In this document: one piece after another, positions 1 through 7,788 of the stretch
How the letters are laid out: each line of letters begins with the position of its first letter
How positions within the stretch are numbered: position 1 is the first letter of the stretch
NCBI GenBank assembly: GCA_021414045.1
Contig: JAIOPF010000264.1
Span: forward strand, 1-10,232
Reading direction: 5' to 3'
Source of the DNA: Deltaproteobacteria bacterium
Lineage (GTDB): Bacteria; UBA10199; DSSB01
DNA length: 10,232 nucleotides
The notes under the pieces: generated by a model
Seen by the model: the letters and a program-made list of their open reading frames with translations, nothing else
Database searches by the model: none
What the model was told of the DNA's origin: nothing
Program-made: the position numbers and the translations under genes

Positions 1-1896
1 GACCTGCTGATTCGTCATCAATTTTCCGAGGGTTATTGGTGGTATACGCTCGAGGCCAACGAGACCATCGGCGCCGAGTACCTCTTTCTACGCGAATTTT
101 TAGGCATTCCCGATCCTGAGCTCAGTCGAGCGCTTTGCCAGAGAATGCTCAGTCAACAGCGTCCGGATGGCTCCTGGGCTATCTATTTCAATGGTCCGGG
201 CGACCTAAGCACCACCGTCGAATGCTACTGGGCCCTGAAGATGTCGGGCTATTCCGTAGATAATCCAGCCATGGTGCGAGCGCGTGGTTTTATCCGTTCT
301 CATGGCGGTCCTACCAAGGTTCGGGTTTTCACCAAGATCCACCTTGCGATGTTCGGATTGGCCCCTTGGACGGCGGCGCCGGCCATGCCCTATATTTTCA
401 TGATGCTCCCCAAATGGGCCCCGATTAACATCTATGAGTTTAGCTCATGGGCTCGGGCCTGCATCGTTCCCTTGCTGATTATCCTCAACGAAAAGCCTGT
501 ACATAAGCTGGCTATCGACCTGGAAGAGCTTTACCTCGAGATTCCCGCCCAACGGGACTGGTCGACGTCTTCCTCCGAGGGCGACTATTTTTCGATAGGG
601 AAAGTCTTCCTTTCTGTGGATAAGTTCTTGAAAGGCATAGAGAAAATCAAATTACCGAAGTTTCGCCGTGGTTCCGCGGTTAAGCGTTGCGTGAAGTATA
701 TCCGTGAACATGTTGAAAAAACGGAAGATATATACCCGGCAATGGCCTATAGCGCCCTGGCCCTGAAGACCCTGGGCCACGGGCTGGAGGACCCTACCCT
801 CCGCCAATGTCTCAAGGGTTTGAGGTCCTTTCAACAGACCTTTGAAACGGAGCTTTTGCATATTCCCCGAGAGCCGGGTCCGGATTTGGATGGGGAGTCT
901 CGCCAGCTTCACCAGCAATGCTGTATCTCTCCGGTTTGGGATACCCCCTGGGCCGCCGTAAGTCTTATCGACAGCGGTCTTCGTATCGATCATCCCTCCT
1001 TGGTTCGCGCCGGATCCTGGTTGGTCAGCAAACAGATTACGGACGTTAAGGGCGACTGGGCGGTAAAGAACAAAAGCGCCCGGCCCGGTGGTTGGTCTTT
1101 CGAATTCAAGAACGACTATTTTCCGGACGTCGATGACACTTTGGAAGTCTTAAGCCTTTTCCATAAGATGGAATATCCAACTCTAGAGATTAAAAGGTCT
1201 TTTGATTTGGGTCTAGAATGGCTTCTCAGCATGCAGAGCAAGAACGGCGGTTGGGCGGCCTTCGACGTCGACAACGACCTGCATCTCGTCAACAAGATCC
1301 CCTTTTCGGACCATGGGGCCTGTCTCGATCCTCCGACCCCGGATATCACGGGACGCATGTTGGAGTTCCTCGCCTTGATCGGTTGGGACCGGGAATCTCC
1401 CATCGTCCAGCGCGCCTTGAAATTTGTCTACCGCGAGCAGCTCGAATGCGGGGCTTGGGAAGGCCGTTGGGGCGTGAACTATCTGTACGGAACTTGGTGT
1501 GTCCTACAAGGCTTGGCGGCCATCGGTGAAGACCTCAAGGACCCCCGTATCCAGAAGGCCGTGCAATGGATGATCCGAGCCCAACTTCCCGACGGAGGTT
1601 GGGGAGAGTCCTGCGCCGGCTATGCCGAGAATCGCTTCGTTCCCCTCACCTCTTCCGTTCCTTCCCAAACCGCTTGGGCCCTCATGGGATTGATTGCCGG
1701 AGGCGAAGGTCGGTCTCCGATTGTCGCCCGAGGCGTCGAGTTCCTCCAGCGTCGCCAGAACGACCACGGCTGCTGGGACGAACGCGAATATACGGGGACG
1801 GGTTTCCCGGGACACTTCTACATCCGCTACCATGGATATCGGCATTATTTTCCCCTCTTGGCCTTGGGAAAATATTCTCGGATGGCTAAGGAATAA
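1..1896 (+). CDS. shc: Squalene-hopene cyclase (5' end outside window)
   Basis: This enzyme cyclises squalene to pentacyclic hopene, the committed step of hopanoid synthesis, as a monotopic inner-membrane protein. The frame is open from base 1, so 631 codons are visible and roughly the first 20-40 residues are missing. The acid motif DVDDT (bases 1126-1140) is the protonating DxDD of squalene cyclases, not the DCTAE-type motif of oxidosqualene cyclases. QW repeats are visible: QRPDGSW, QSKNGGW, QLPDGGW, plus looser QLECGAW and QNDHGCW. Other family landmarks are EGYWW near the start, INIYEFSSWAR, ISPVWDT, GRWGVNYLYGT and the C-terminal GTGFPGHFY. The central QW repeat seen in the Alicyclobacillus enzyme is replaced here by EDIYPAMAYS, as I recall for proteobacterial HpnF-type enzymes. 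The Alicyclobacillus Tyr420 position appears to be Phe (GGWAAFDVDN). It stops with TAA at 1894-1896. Family call is very secure; product specificity is inferred. Confidence 0.95.
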   Translation, partial: DLLIRHQFSEGYWWYTLEANETIGAEYLFLREFLGIPDPELSRALCQRMLSQQRPDGSWAIYFNGPGDLSTTVECYWALKMSGYSVDNPAMVRARGFIRSHGGPTKVRVFTKIHLAMFGLAPWTAAPAMPYIFMMLPKWAPINIYEFSSWARACIVPLLIILNEKPVHKLAIDLEELYLEIPAQRDWSTSSSEGDYFSIGKVFLSVDKFLKGIEKIKLPKFRRGSAVKRCVKYIREHVEKTEDIYPAMAYSALALKTLGHGLEDPTLRQCLKGLRSFQQTFETELLHIPREPGPDLDGESRQLHQQCCISPVWDTPWAAVSLIDSGLRIDHPSLVRAGSWLVSKQITDVKGDWAVKNKSARPGGWSFEFKNDYFPDVDDTLEVLSLFHKMEYPTLEIKRSFDLGLEWLLSMQSKNGGWAAFDVDNDLHLVNKIPFSDHGACLDPPTPDITGRMLEFLALIGWDRESPIVQRALKFVYREQLECGAWEGRWGVNYLYGTWCVLQGLAAIGEDLKDPRIQKAVQWMIRAQLPDGGWGESCAGYAENRFVPLTSSVPSQTAWALMGLIAGGEGRSPIVARGVEFLQRRQNDHGCWDEREYTGTGFPGHFYIRYHGYRHYFPLLALGKYSRMAKE

Positions 1897-1968
1897 ACAT
1901 CCGCCCGTCTTTTCGGCGTCCGATTCCGCGAATCTTCCCTTCCTTCCACGGAAAATAAAGGGAAATCC

Positions 1969-1985
1969 CTGGCACGATTCTTGGA
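1969..1985 (+). promoter_or_regulatory. Sigma-54-like -24/-12 promoter candidate
   Basis: The sequence CTGGCACG-ATTC-TTGGA matches the -24 element of RpoN promoters completely and keeps the 4-base spacing, but the -12 element reads TTGG instead of TTGC, a change in a normally invariant GC pair. It lies 96 bases before the start of the 918-residue gene, which would give a leader of about 85 bases. No activator site was recognised, so this stays a candidate. Confidence 0.33.
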
Positions 1986-2014
1986 TTGCCTCTCTTGGCA
2001 AGCTCACAATTAGT

Positions 2015-2041
2015 GCGCCCTAGCGGGCCGCTTCTATATTT
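2015..2041 (+). terminator. Weak hairpin after the cyclase gene, possible terminator
   Basis: GCGCCC (2015-2020), loop TAGC, then GGGC plus GC with one bulged C (to 2031) can form a short GC-rich stem, followed by TTCTATATTT. This is a poor match to an intrinsic terminator because the stem is short and the T tract is interrupted. It could end the cyclase transcript or lie in the leader of the next gene. Confidence 0.25.
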
Positions 2042-2080
2042 AAACCTTTGAATAAATAGGGGGAGATTTGTTCAAGACGC

Positions 2081-4837
2081 ATGGGGACCCTTATGTTCAG
2101 CGCTAGATTATCCGCAAACTCCGCCTCGCCAACTCCCGCCGGAACCATCGTCCTGGAATTGCTTTTTTCCGAGCCCGCTTCCGCCGATCCCGACGCCTCC
2201 ACCTCGCCTCGAGATCGATTTCATTCCCTTTCTATCCGGGAACAAGGAGTCCTGCGTTCGCGCTGGGGTGCTTCCAATGTCGAACAGCTTTTAGCGATAA
2301 GCTCGGAGACGGATCCCACGATCTTTTCCGAGGATTTGCTGAGCTGGGCCAGGTCTCAAGAACAAGGCGGCAGACCTGAATCGGCCGTCACGGCCTATGC
2401 CCTACTCTGCCGCCAGGAAGGGATTCCCGAGGCGGCTCGAAGGCATGCGCGGCAAGCCCTGGCCGTCTATCAAGGGTCGGGGCCCATGGGCGCCCGTGCC
2501 GAGCTTTTTCTACGCAATGCCCTCCGTGAAACTTTGTCGCCCATCAATCTTCTCGCGATGACGGGAGCCGGCTTGGCTTTCCGGGCATCGCGAGTCGGTT
2601 TTCTGCGATTGTTTTCTGAAGCGGGACTTTCCGGCGGAGCTTTAAGCGTGGCAGCGGCTGGTGCCGCCTTCAATGCGGAAGCCTTGGCTTTTCCTCTTTT
2701 GCACCGCGCAGGCAATCAACTCGTCGGCGCTCCCGTGGATTGGAGTCGCGCCGGCCTCCAGCGCGATCTGCTCTCCAGCTACTTGTTCTTGGGCGGCATG
2801 CGCGCCGCGGGTTTCGCCGGAACCAAGTTCCTGCGCTGGGGATCCTCGGTGCCCGGCGCGAACCGAATTTTCGCGCCCAATCTCGGCGTCCTGACGGCAT
2901 CGCAGCAGCTGAGCCGTTGGGGGCTGATGTTCGGCGGCGTAATGGGCGGAACTTATCTCGAAAGTTTGGCGGGCCTTCGGCGCTTCGATTCACGTTCCGA
3001 TTTCTTCAGCCATTGCCTCGCCACGTTTTTCCAATTCCAATTGGCCGGTCGCGTCGCTCAAGAGGCCTTGGGCTCCCGCTTCGCCCAGATGGAACGGGGT
3101 TTGGATTTGCTGGCGACGAAGATCGAATCCGCCAATCCGTCTTCGAGATCTCCCTACTTGACTGGGGCCCGCCTTCCCGTCTTTGGCGCCATGGCTACGG
3201 CCGGCGCGCCGGCAAGCTTCGGCAATCCTTGGATCGCGATGTCGCAGATGGAAATCGCCGAGCCTTCCGCCTCCCACGGACTCAATGGTCATCTCGGGCT
3301 TCCGCTAGAACCCGCTCTTGTCTCGAATGGGCCGAAAGTTTTGGAGGCCGTCCCCGCGGAAGCGCCCTCCCCCGCTTCCTACCGCATCGCCGAAGCCTTG
3401 GTGCGCCACCGTGGCAATTTCCAGGAAGCGGCGGAATCCCTGGGGCTACCCGTCGCCGAATTCGAGAGCGAATTTCGCAACGACAACCCCCACTCGGAAT
3501 GGAGCGTTTTCGGCAAAGGCCGCATGCTGTTTTACCGGCCTGCCCTGGCCCTTGCCCGCTCATCGTTGGGCGCGAGGATCTTTCAGCCCCAGTCCCTACA
3601 AGCCTTGAATCTTCAACCCGAGACCTTGGGCTTTGCGCAGAGGATGGGAGTTGGCAGCCTCTGGGACCTGCTAATGACGACTCATGCCGACATGCACCAC
3701 TCGAGAGCGGGTCACGAGCCCGAATCTGTGGTGACGGCCTACGCGGCGGAGATGGAGCGAAAAATCAACGCCGCCTTGCCCAATACTTACGGCACTGTGT
3801 TTCAAAATCATCCTTTCGGCGAGGGAGCGGTGAAGGTGGCGATGGGCCGCGTTTTCGGGGACCTTGCTATCGCGGACCTGCGCCTGCCCCCTGAGGTCGC
3901 GAACGATTTATCCCTCGGAAACTTCCACACCGTCGGCGATTTGATGCGGAGGCCTATTCCGACTTGGATTCCCCGCGAGTTCATCCCCGAGGACAGGCTT
4001 TCGGGAACCCGCGAGGCCCGCGTGGATGCGATCATTCGAAGCCTGTTTTCCTTGCTGCACAACGGATCTCCGCGCCCTGCCGTCCCAGCCACCGTCCAAG
4101 TTTTCTCCAGGCCGGCCGAGATGGCGGAAATTCTGGAGACCAAGGAATTCAGCGAAGCGGAATTCGTCCGACAGCTGGTCGAACAACGCGGGGACCTCTC
4201 CAAGTTGGCGGTGATTTTCTCCCGATCCCCCGAGGCGCTGCGCAACGAGATTCAGGCGGCGAAGGCCGATTCCGAGTTGGGTCTGTTCCAAACCCAGGGG
4301 CAAGGGACCATGATATTTTATAGTTCCGCCTTGCGTCGGGCGATGGGAGAAATCGGGGCTAGCGCCCATTTACCCTCTTCTTTGGATCGCCTGCGGATTT
4401 CTCCGGAAGGCCGTGCCCAACTCGAGGTCATGGGGGTGGAATCCTTTCGGGACTTAATGCTCTTGACTCGTGAAGATCTGCGGCGGGATCTTGGAGCCGA
4501 GGTCGCCTCGCGCTTCGAGGATAATTTAACCCCGCAAATCGACCAAGCCCTCGGGCAAAGCGGGTTAGAGAGAAGGTTCCAGCCCTTTAATCCCGGCGTG
4601 ATCAAGGAAGCGCTGGGACGGAGATTCTCGGAGACTCCCCTGAACGTTTTGCGCCTAGAGGCGTCCACGCAGGGATTGCTTCGGGCAAACGGAATCTCTA
4701 GGGTGGGTGATTTGATGCGAACGCCTATTCCCCGATGGATTCGGGTCGAACAACTCCCCGAAGGCGCCCATTTCTCCCTGAAAGCGGAGTATCTCGATCA
4801 TACGATCCGAGCCCTCTTCGCCTTGATGCACTCTTGA
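2081..4837 (+). CDS. Hypothetical protein with duplicated HTH/alpha-CTD-like modules
   Basis: I do not recognise a named family. The protein has 918 residues. Residues 88-133 look TPR-like (helical, ESAVTAYALL). Residues 150-325 are rich in Gly/Ala and hydrophobic stretches broken by Arg, without a clear signal peptide or clean membrane helices. Residues 326-430 look like a linker. Residues 434-660 and 692-917 are two copies of one module: each begins with a helical segment (copy 1 has RGN...AA...LG, like Fis-type helix-turn-helix), then two units of the pattern L.L......L...G(I/V)...DLM, resembling the RNA polymerase alpha C-terminal domain fold. VGDLMRRPIP (618) and VGDLMRTPIP (875) are 257 residues apart. 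Start: ATG 2081 has GGGGGAG 15 bases upstream (long); ATG 2093 has GGGGA 5 bases upstream and is a reasonable alternative. It converges on the toxin gene. A DNA- or polymerase-binding role is only an inference. Confidence 0.8.
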   Translation: MGTLMFSARLSANSASPTPAGTIVLELLFSEPASADPDASTSPRDRFHSLSIREQGVLRSRWGASNVEQLLAISSETDPTIFSEDLLSWARSQEQGGRPESAVTAYALLCRQEGIPEAARRHARQALAVYQGSGPMGARAELFLRNALRETLSPINLLAMTGAGLAFRASRVGFLRLFSEAGLSGGALSVAAAGAAFNAEALAFPLLHRAGNQLVGAPVDWSRAGLQRDLLSSYLFLGGMRAAGFAGTKFLRWGSSVPGANRIFAPNLGVLTASQQLSRWGLMFGGVMGGTYLESLAGLRRFDSRSDFFSHCLATFFQFQLAGRVAQEALGSRFAQMERGLDLLATKIESANPSSRSPYLTGARLPVFGAMATAGAPASFGNPWIAMSQMEIAEPSASHGLNGHLGLPLEPALVSNGPKVLEAVPAEAPSPASYRIAEALVRHRGNFQEAAESLGLPVAEFESEFRNDNPHSEWSVFGKGRMLFYRPALALARSSLGARIFQPQSLQALNLQPETLGFAQRMGVGSLWDLLMTTHADMHHSRAGHEPESVVTAYAAEMERKINAALPNTYGTVFQNHPFGEGAVKVAMGRVFGDLAIADLRLPPEVANDLSLGNFHTVGDLMRRPIPTWIPREFIPEDRLSGTREARVDAIIRSLFSLLHNGSPRPAVPATVQVFSRPAEMAEILETKEFSEAEFVRQLVEQRGDLSKLAVIFSRSPEALRNEIQAAKADSELGLFQTQGQGTMIFYSSALRRAMGEIGASAHLPSSLDRLRISPEGRAQLEVMGVESFRDLMLLTREDLRRDLGAEVASRFEDNLTPQIDQALGQSGLERRFQPFNPGVIKEALGRRFSETPLNVLRLEASTQGLLRANGISRVGDLMRTPIPRWIRVEQLPEGAHFSLKAEYLDHTIRALFALMHS

Positions 4838-4858
4838 ATCTGGCGGAACCTTAGCCGA

Positions 4859-5227
4859 TTAAAAATTGAGTAGAAAACGCGCGCCGTTTTCGATTCTTTG
4901 GAAATCTATCGCCAGAATAGGCCCCAGTTCTTTTAAGAATAAACTGCGATCGATGGTGTGGATTTGGTCCAATAAGACATCCGAGGCCTTTCCGATTTGC
5001 AGCGATTCGGAGGGTTTAATGCGAATTCTCAGGATGTTTTCCGGTTGCAATTGGGTAGTGAGCGGAACCGTGACGACCCCTGGGCTTCCGATTTCCAAGG
5101 TATCCGTGGATTGTAGAACAACGACCGGCCGCACCTTTCCGGGTTTGGATCGCCTCGGGGGGTTCATGTCGACGAGGTAGCAGTGTCCCCGTTTAATCGC
5201 GAGAGGGTTTGAGTCGGGAGAAGTCAC
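4859..5227 (-). CDS. mazF: MazF/PemK-family toxin of a type II toxin-antitoxin pair
   Basis: MazF-family toxins are ribosome-independent endoribonucleases that cut mRNA at short motifs and are held inactive by the partner antitoxin. The 122-residue protein shows the family pattern: RGHCYLVDMNP (13-23), PGKVRPVVVLQ (29-39) with the conserved Arg-Pro at 33-34, the VPLTT strand (54-58), and the DQIHTID segment (87-93). Length is normal. The start is GTG at 5227; the only in-frame ATG nearby falls inside the conserved first strand and would remove part of the fold. AGGCGG lies 6 bases upstream of the GTG. The gene overlaps the antitoxin by 35 bases, implying coupled translation with less toxin than antitoxin. 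The stop lies 21 bases from the stop of the convergent 918-residue gene, and no terminator is visible between them. RNA target specificity cannot be read from the sequence. Confidence 0.9.
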   Translation of the reverse strand: MTSPDSNPLAIKRGHCYLVDMNPPRRSKPGKVRPVVVLQSTDTLEIGSPGVVTVPLTTQLQPENILRIRIKPSESLQIGKASDVLLDQIHTIDRSLFLKELGPILAIDFQRIENGARFLLNF

Positions 5228-5426
5228 GCAGCACCGCCTGGGCTTCTTTTTGGTAAGAAGGGAAGTAAGTCTTTAATTTGGAAATCTCCAGTTCCCGCTT
5301 GAGCTGTTGGTTGAATAATTCGATGGCTCGATTGATGTATTCGGTCTTGGAACGGACCTTGGCCTCGGGCAGGAGCTTGTCTATTTCCGCTTCAAGCTCA
5401 GGGCGAATATTGAGTTTCAGTGCCAT
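5193..5426 (-). CDS. Ribbon-helix-helix antitoxin
   Basis: The 77-residue protein is the antitoxin of the MazF-like toxin that follows. Residues 3-8 (KLNIRP) form the predicted DNA-contacting strand, with helix 1 at about 9-19 and helix 2 from about 27 (SKTEYINRAIELF), the usual ribbon-helix-helix pattern. The charged C-terminal part (residues 43-77) would wrap the toxin. Such proteins dimerise, bind the operator of their own operon and repress it, more tightly when complexed with toxin. The start ATG at 5426 has AGGA (complement of 5434-5437) with 7-base spacing. It has its own promoter and repeats directly upstream, and its stop lies inside the toxin gene. It is an RHH type, rather than the AbrB-fold type of E. 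coli MazE. Confidence 0.87.
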   Translation of the reverse strand: MALKLNIRPELEAEIDKLLPEAKVRSKTEYINRAIELFNQQLKRELEISKLKTYFPSYQKEAQAVLRDFSRLKPSRD

Positions 5427-5432
5427 ATAAAA

Positions 5433-5471
5433 GTCCTATAAATAGCACCTAATTATGGTACCTATTTTGGC
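5433..5471 (-). repeat. Three 13-base phased repeats, probable antitoxin operator
   Basis: On the + strand, units gtCCTATAAATAG, caCCTAATTATGG and taCCTATTTTGGC begin at 5433, 5446 and 5459, so CCTA recurs with an exact 13-base pitch. On the coding strand this is TAGG followed by an AT-rich run. The units cover the promoter spacer, the -10 region and the ribosome-binding site of the antitoxin. Ribbon-helix-helix repressors usually bind tandem short sites, so autoregulation is likely but inferred. Confidence 0.5.
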
Positions 5472-5480
5472 ACATGTCAA
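5452..5480 (-). promoter_or_regulatory. Sigma-70-type promoter of the toxin-antitoxin operon
   Basis: Read on the - strand, a perfect -35 TTGACA (complement of 5475-5480) is followed after 17 bases by CATAAT (complement of 5452-5457), one mismatch from the consensus -10. Transcription would start near 5445, giving a leader of about 20 bases before the antitoxin ATG at 5426. The repeats at 5433-5471 overlap it. Confidence 0.72.
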
Positions 5481-5498
5481 CGGCATCTCAAGGAGGAT

Positions 5499-6458
5499 TT
5501 AAATCTCGTCGTCTGGCGTGAAATCCCCGTCAAGGATCTCCCCGTCGTTGCCTTCCTTGCGGAACAACACTTCGCCAGGGAAGAGCTCGGCGACCCGCCG
5601 CTGGACGTCATCGATCTGCGACTTGGGCGTCGAGGTGCCGGCTCCGATGCCGAGATGGCGGATGTTCTTCAGCCAGTCGGCCTGGAGAAGGTCCGGGGAG
5701 TCGATGTGGTAAGTCTTTTCGGGCAGGTATTTCTTCGCCAAGTTGGCTAGGTTGGTCGTGTTGCTCGAGTTGAATCCGCCGACGATCAGGATGGCGTCGA
5801 CCCATTGGGCCAGGTCCTCGACGGCCTCCTGTTGGTTCTTCACCGGCTTGCAGCGCGTGTCCACCGCGCGCATGCTGGGGTACTTGGTGTCGCGGATGTA
5901 CTTGACGATCTTCTCGAACTTTTCCTTGGTGATGGTCGTCTGGCAGATCGCGATGGTCTTTTCGAGGCCGGCCGGCAGGCGATCGACCTCCTCCTTCGAA
6001 TAGACGACGTGGATGTTGTTGCCATAGCTGCGGCTGGCGATGATCTCGGCGTGATTGGGATTGCCGATCAGGATGATATGGAAGCCCTGTTCCTCGAAGG
6101 TGCGGATCTTGCGGTAGACCCACTTCAGCAAGACGGGACAGGTGGCGTCGTGGAAATGGATGCCCTTTTCCACCAGAGCTTCCTTCAATTCTTTCGGGTA
6201 TCCGTGCGCCGTGATGACGACCTCCTTCGTGCCGCTGTCGGCGAGGTGGTCGAGCTCTTGGTAGCGCTCTAGGATGGGAATGCCCTTCTGGGCCAGGTCG
6301 TTCACGATCTGGGGATTGTGCACGATGGGTCCCAGGATGGGCTTGCGGTGCTTTTCGGCCAGCTCGATGGCGGCTTCGACCCCGAAACAGGTCCCGGCGC
6401 TGCGCGCGACGATGACTTCCAGGGGAGGATTAGCGGTAGTTGCGGTGCTTTCGGACAT
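5499..6458 (-). CDS. ispH: 4-hydroxy-3-methylbut-2-enyl diphosphate reductase
   Basis: IspH (LytB) is the last enzyme of the MEP pathway; it reduces HMBPP to IPP and DMAPP in the cytoplasm using a [4Fe-4S] cluster. All three cluster cysteines are present: Cys24 (GTCFGV), Cys107 (DATCP) and Cys203 (DTRCKPVKNQQEAV). Substrate-site residues are also seen: His47 (VHN), His85 (TAHG), His136 and Glu138 (GNPNHAEI), Thr174-175 (QTT), Ser231-Asn233 (NSSN) and Ser276 (GTSTP). The 319-residue length is normal, with a slightly extended N terminus and an acidic C-terminal tail. The start ATG at 6458 has AAAGGT (complement of 6467-6472) at 8 bases. It lies 73 bases after cysK in the same direction and probably ends the long operon. 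Its product feeds the isoprenoid supply on which hopanoid synthesis depends, although the cyclase gene is not in the same operon. Confidence 0.97.
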   Translation of the reverse strand: MSESTATTANPPLEVIVARSAGTCFGVEAAIELAEKHRKPILGPIVHNPQIVNDLAQKGIPILERYQELDHLADSGTKEVVITAHGYPKELKEALVEKGIHFHDATCPVLLKWVYRKIRTFEEQGFHIILIGNPNHAEIIASRSYGNNIHVVYSKEEVDRLPAGLEKTIAICQTTITKEKFEKIVKYIRDTKYPSMRAVDTRCKPVKNQQEAVEDLAQWVDAILIVGGFNSSNTTNLANLAKKYLPEKTYHIDSPDLLQADWLKNIRHLGIGAGTSTPKSQIDDVQRRVAELFPGEVLFRKEGNDGEILDGDFTPDDEI

Positions 6459-6494
6459 GATGGCTGACCTTTGCGGTTTTATCGGCTTCTGTCA

Positions 6495-6521
6495 AGGCGT
6501 CGGGGCCCACCCCAAAGGCCT
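6495..6521 (-). other. Imperfect stem-loop in the cysK-ispH gap
   Basis: The 73-base gap contains AGGC...GGGG and CCCC...GCCT arms that can pair around a 4-base loop, with an internal loop of 3 against 4 bases. There is no T-run on either strand, so it is not a standard terminator. A TTGACA on the - strand just after it (complement of 6489-6494) has no convincing -10 partner. It may be chance. Confidence 0.2.
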
Positions 6522-6531
6522 CGGGATTCGA

Positions 6532-7458
<927 letters not shown>

Positions 7459-7468
7459 GTTTCCCCCC

Positions 7469-7720
7469 TTAGTGGATTTCAGGTTGCTCGGGAAGGCGGA
7501 TGAGTTCGTCGGAAAGCTTGATCTCGGGAAGAACGTTCTTCTCCCTGGCCAAGGAATCGCGAAGCTCGTCGATCTCCTTCTAGAGTTCACGGATGTTCTT
7601 GTTTTTCATCTTGACCTCGCGCGATCGAGTGAAGGCGTTCAGCTCACCGATCAAGGCAGAGAAGAGCATTCCCAGGGTAAAGGCGAAGATAAACAAGTAT
7701 CCCACATGAAAATAAGCGCT
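7469..7720 (-). pseudogene. Displaced 3' remnant of a lapA gene
   Basis: Read in one frame from about 7720 to the TAA at 7469-7471, this stretch encodes a second copy of the LapA membrane segment (VGYLFIFAFTLGML) followed by SALIGELNAFTRSREVK and a charged, coiled-coil-like tail ending PEQPEIH. That is the usual end of a LapA-domain protein: a hydrophobic helix, basic residues, then a coiled coil. It is broken twice: it is out of frame with the lapA start at 7947 because of the 74-base duplication, and it has an in-frame TAG at 7580-7582 between NIREL and KEIDELR. No start codon with a ribosome-binding site was seen, so it is probably not translated as such. Confidence 0.6.
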
Positions 7721-7788
7721 CCGATCAAGGCAGCGAAGAGCATTCCCAGGGTAAAGGCGATGATCAACAAGTAGCCCACCGGAAAATC
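7641..7788. repeat. Imperfect 74-base tandem duplication inside lapA
   Basis: Unit 1 is 7641-7714 and unit 2 is 7715-7788. A core of 59 bases (7647-7705 and 7721-7779) differs at only four positions, and about nine differences occur over the whole 74. Both units encode the same membrane helix of LapA. Because 74 is not a multiple of three, the reading frame changes after the first unit read. The copies are diverged, so this is not a fresh slippage event; recombination between two tandem lapA genes, or an assembly join between strains, would also produce it. Confidence 0.8.

Noticed and set aside
1959..1970. AGGG-AAAT-CCCT palindrome
   Set aside because: Only a four-base stem with no T-run; too short to call a terminator or operator.
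1504..2007. Antisense open frame across the end of the cyclase gene
   Set aside because: It overlaps the conserved C-terminal part of the cyclase and shows no recognisable domain.
2740..3894. 384-residue open frame overlapping the 918-residue gene
   Set aside because: Arg/Pro-rich composition typical of a shadow frame in GC-rich DNA, no ribosome-binding site, while the other frame has clear internal protein-level repeats.
4838..4858. Bidirectional terminator between the convergent genes
   Set aside because: The 21-base gap contains no inverted repeat or T-run.
5490..5712. AGGAGG on the + strand followed by a short open frame from 5518
   Set aside because: The frame lies antisense inside ispH, the spacing from AGGAGG to the ATG is too long, and the product is Ser/Arg/Pro-rich shadow-like sequence.
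6489..6494. TTGACA on the - strand before ispH as a promoter
   Set aside because: No acceptable -10 hexamer at 16-18 bases; the sequence there reads AAAGGT, which is the ribosome-binding site.
7459..7590. N-terminal extension of cysK to 7590
   Set aside because: The extra 44 residues are low-complexity, lie in another frame of the lapA remnant, and a good ribosome-binding site precedes ATG 7458 where homology begins.
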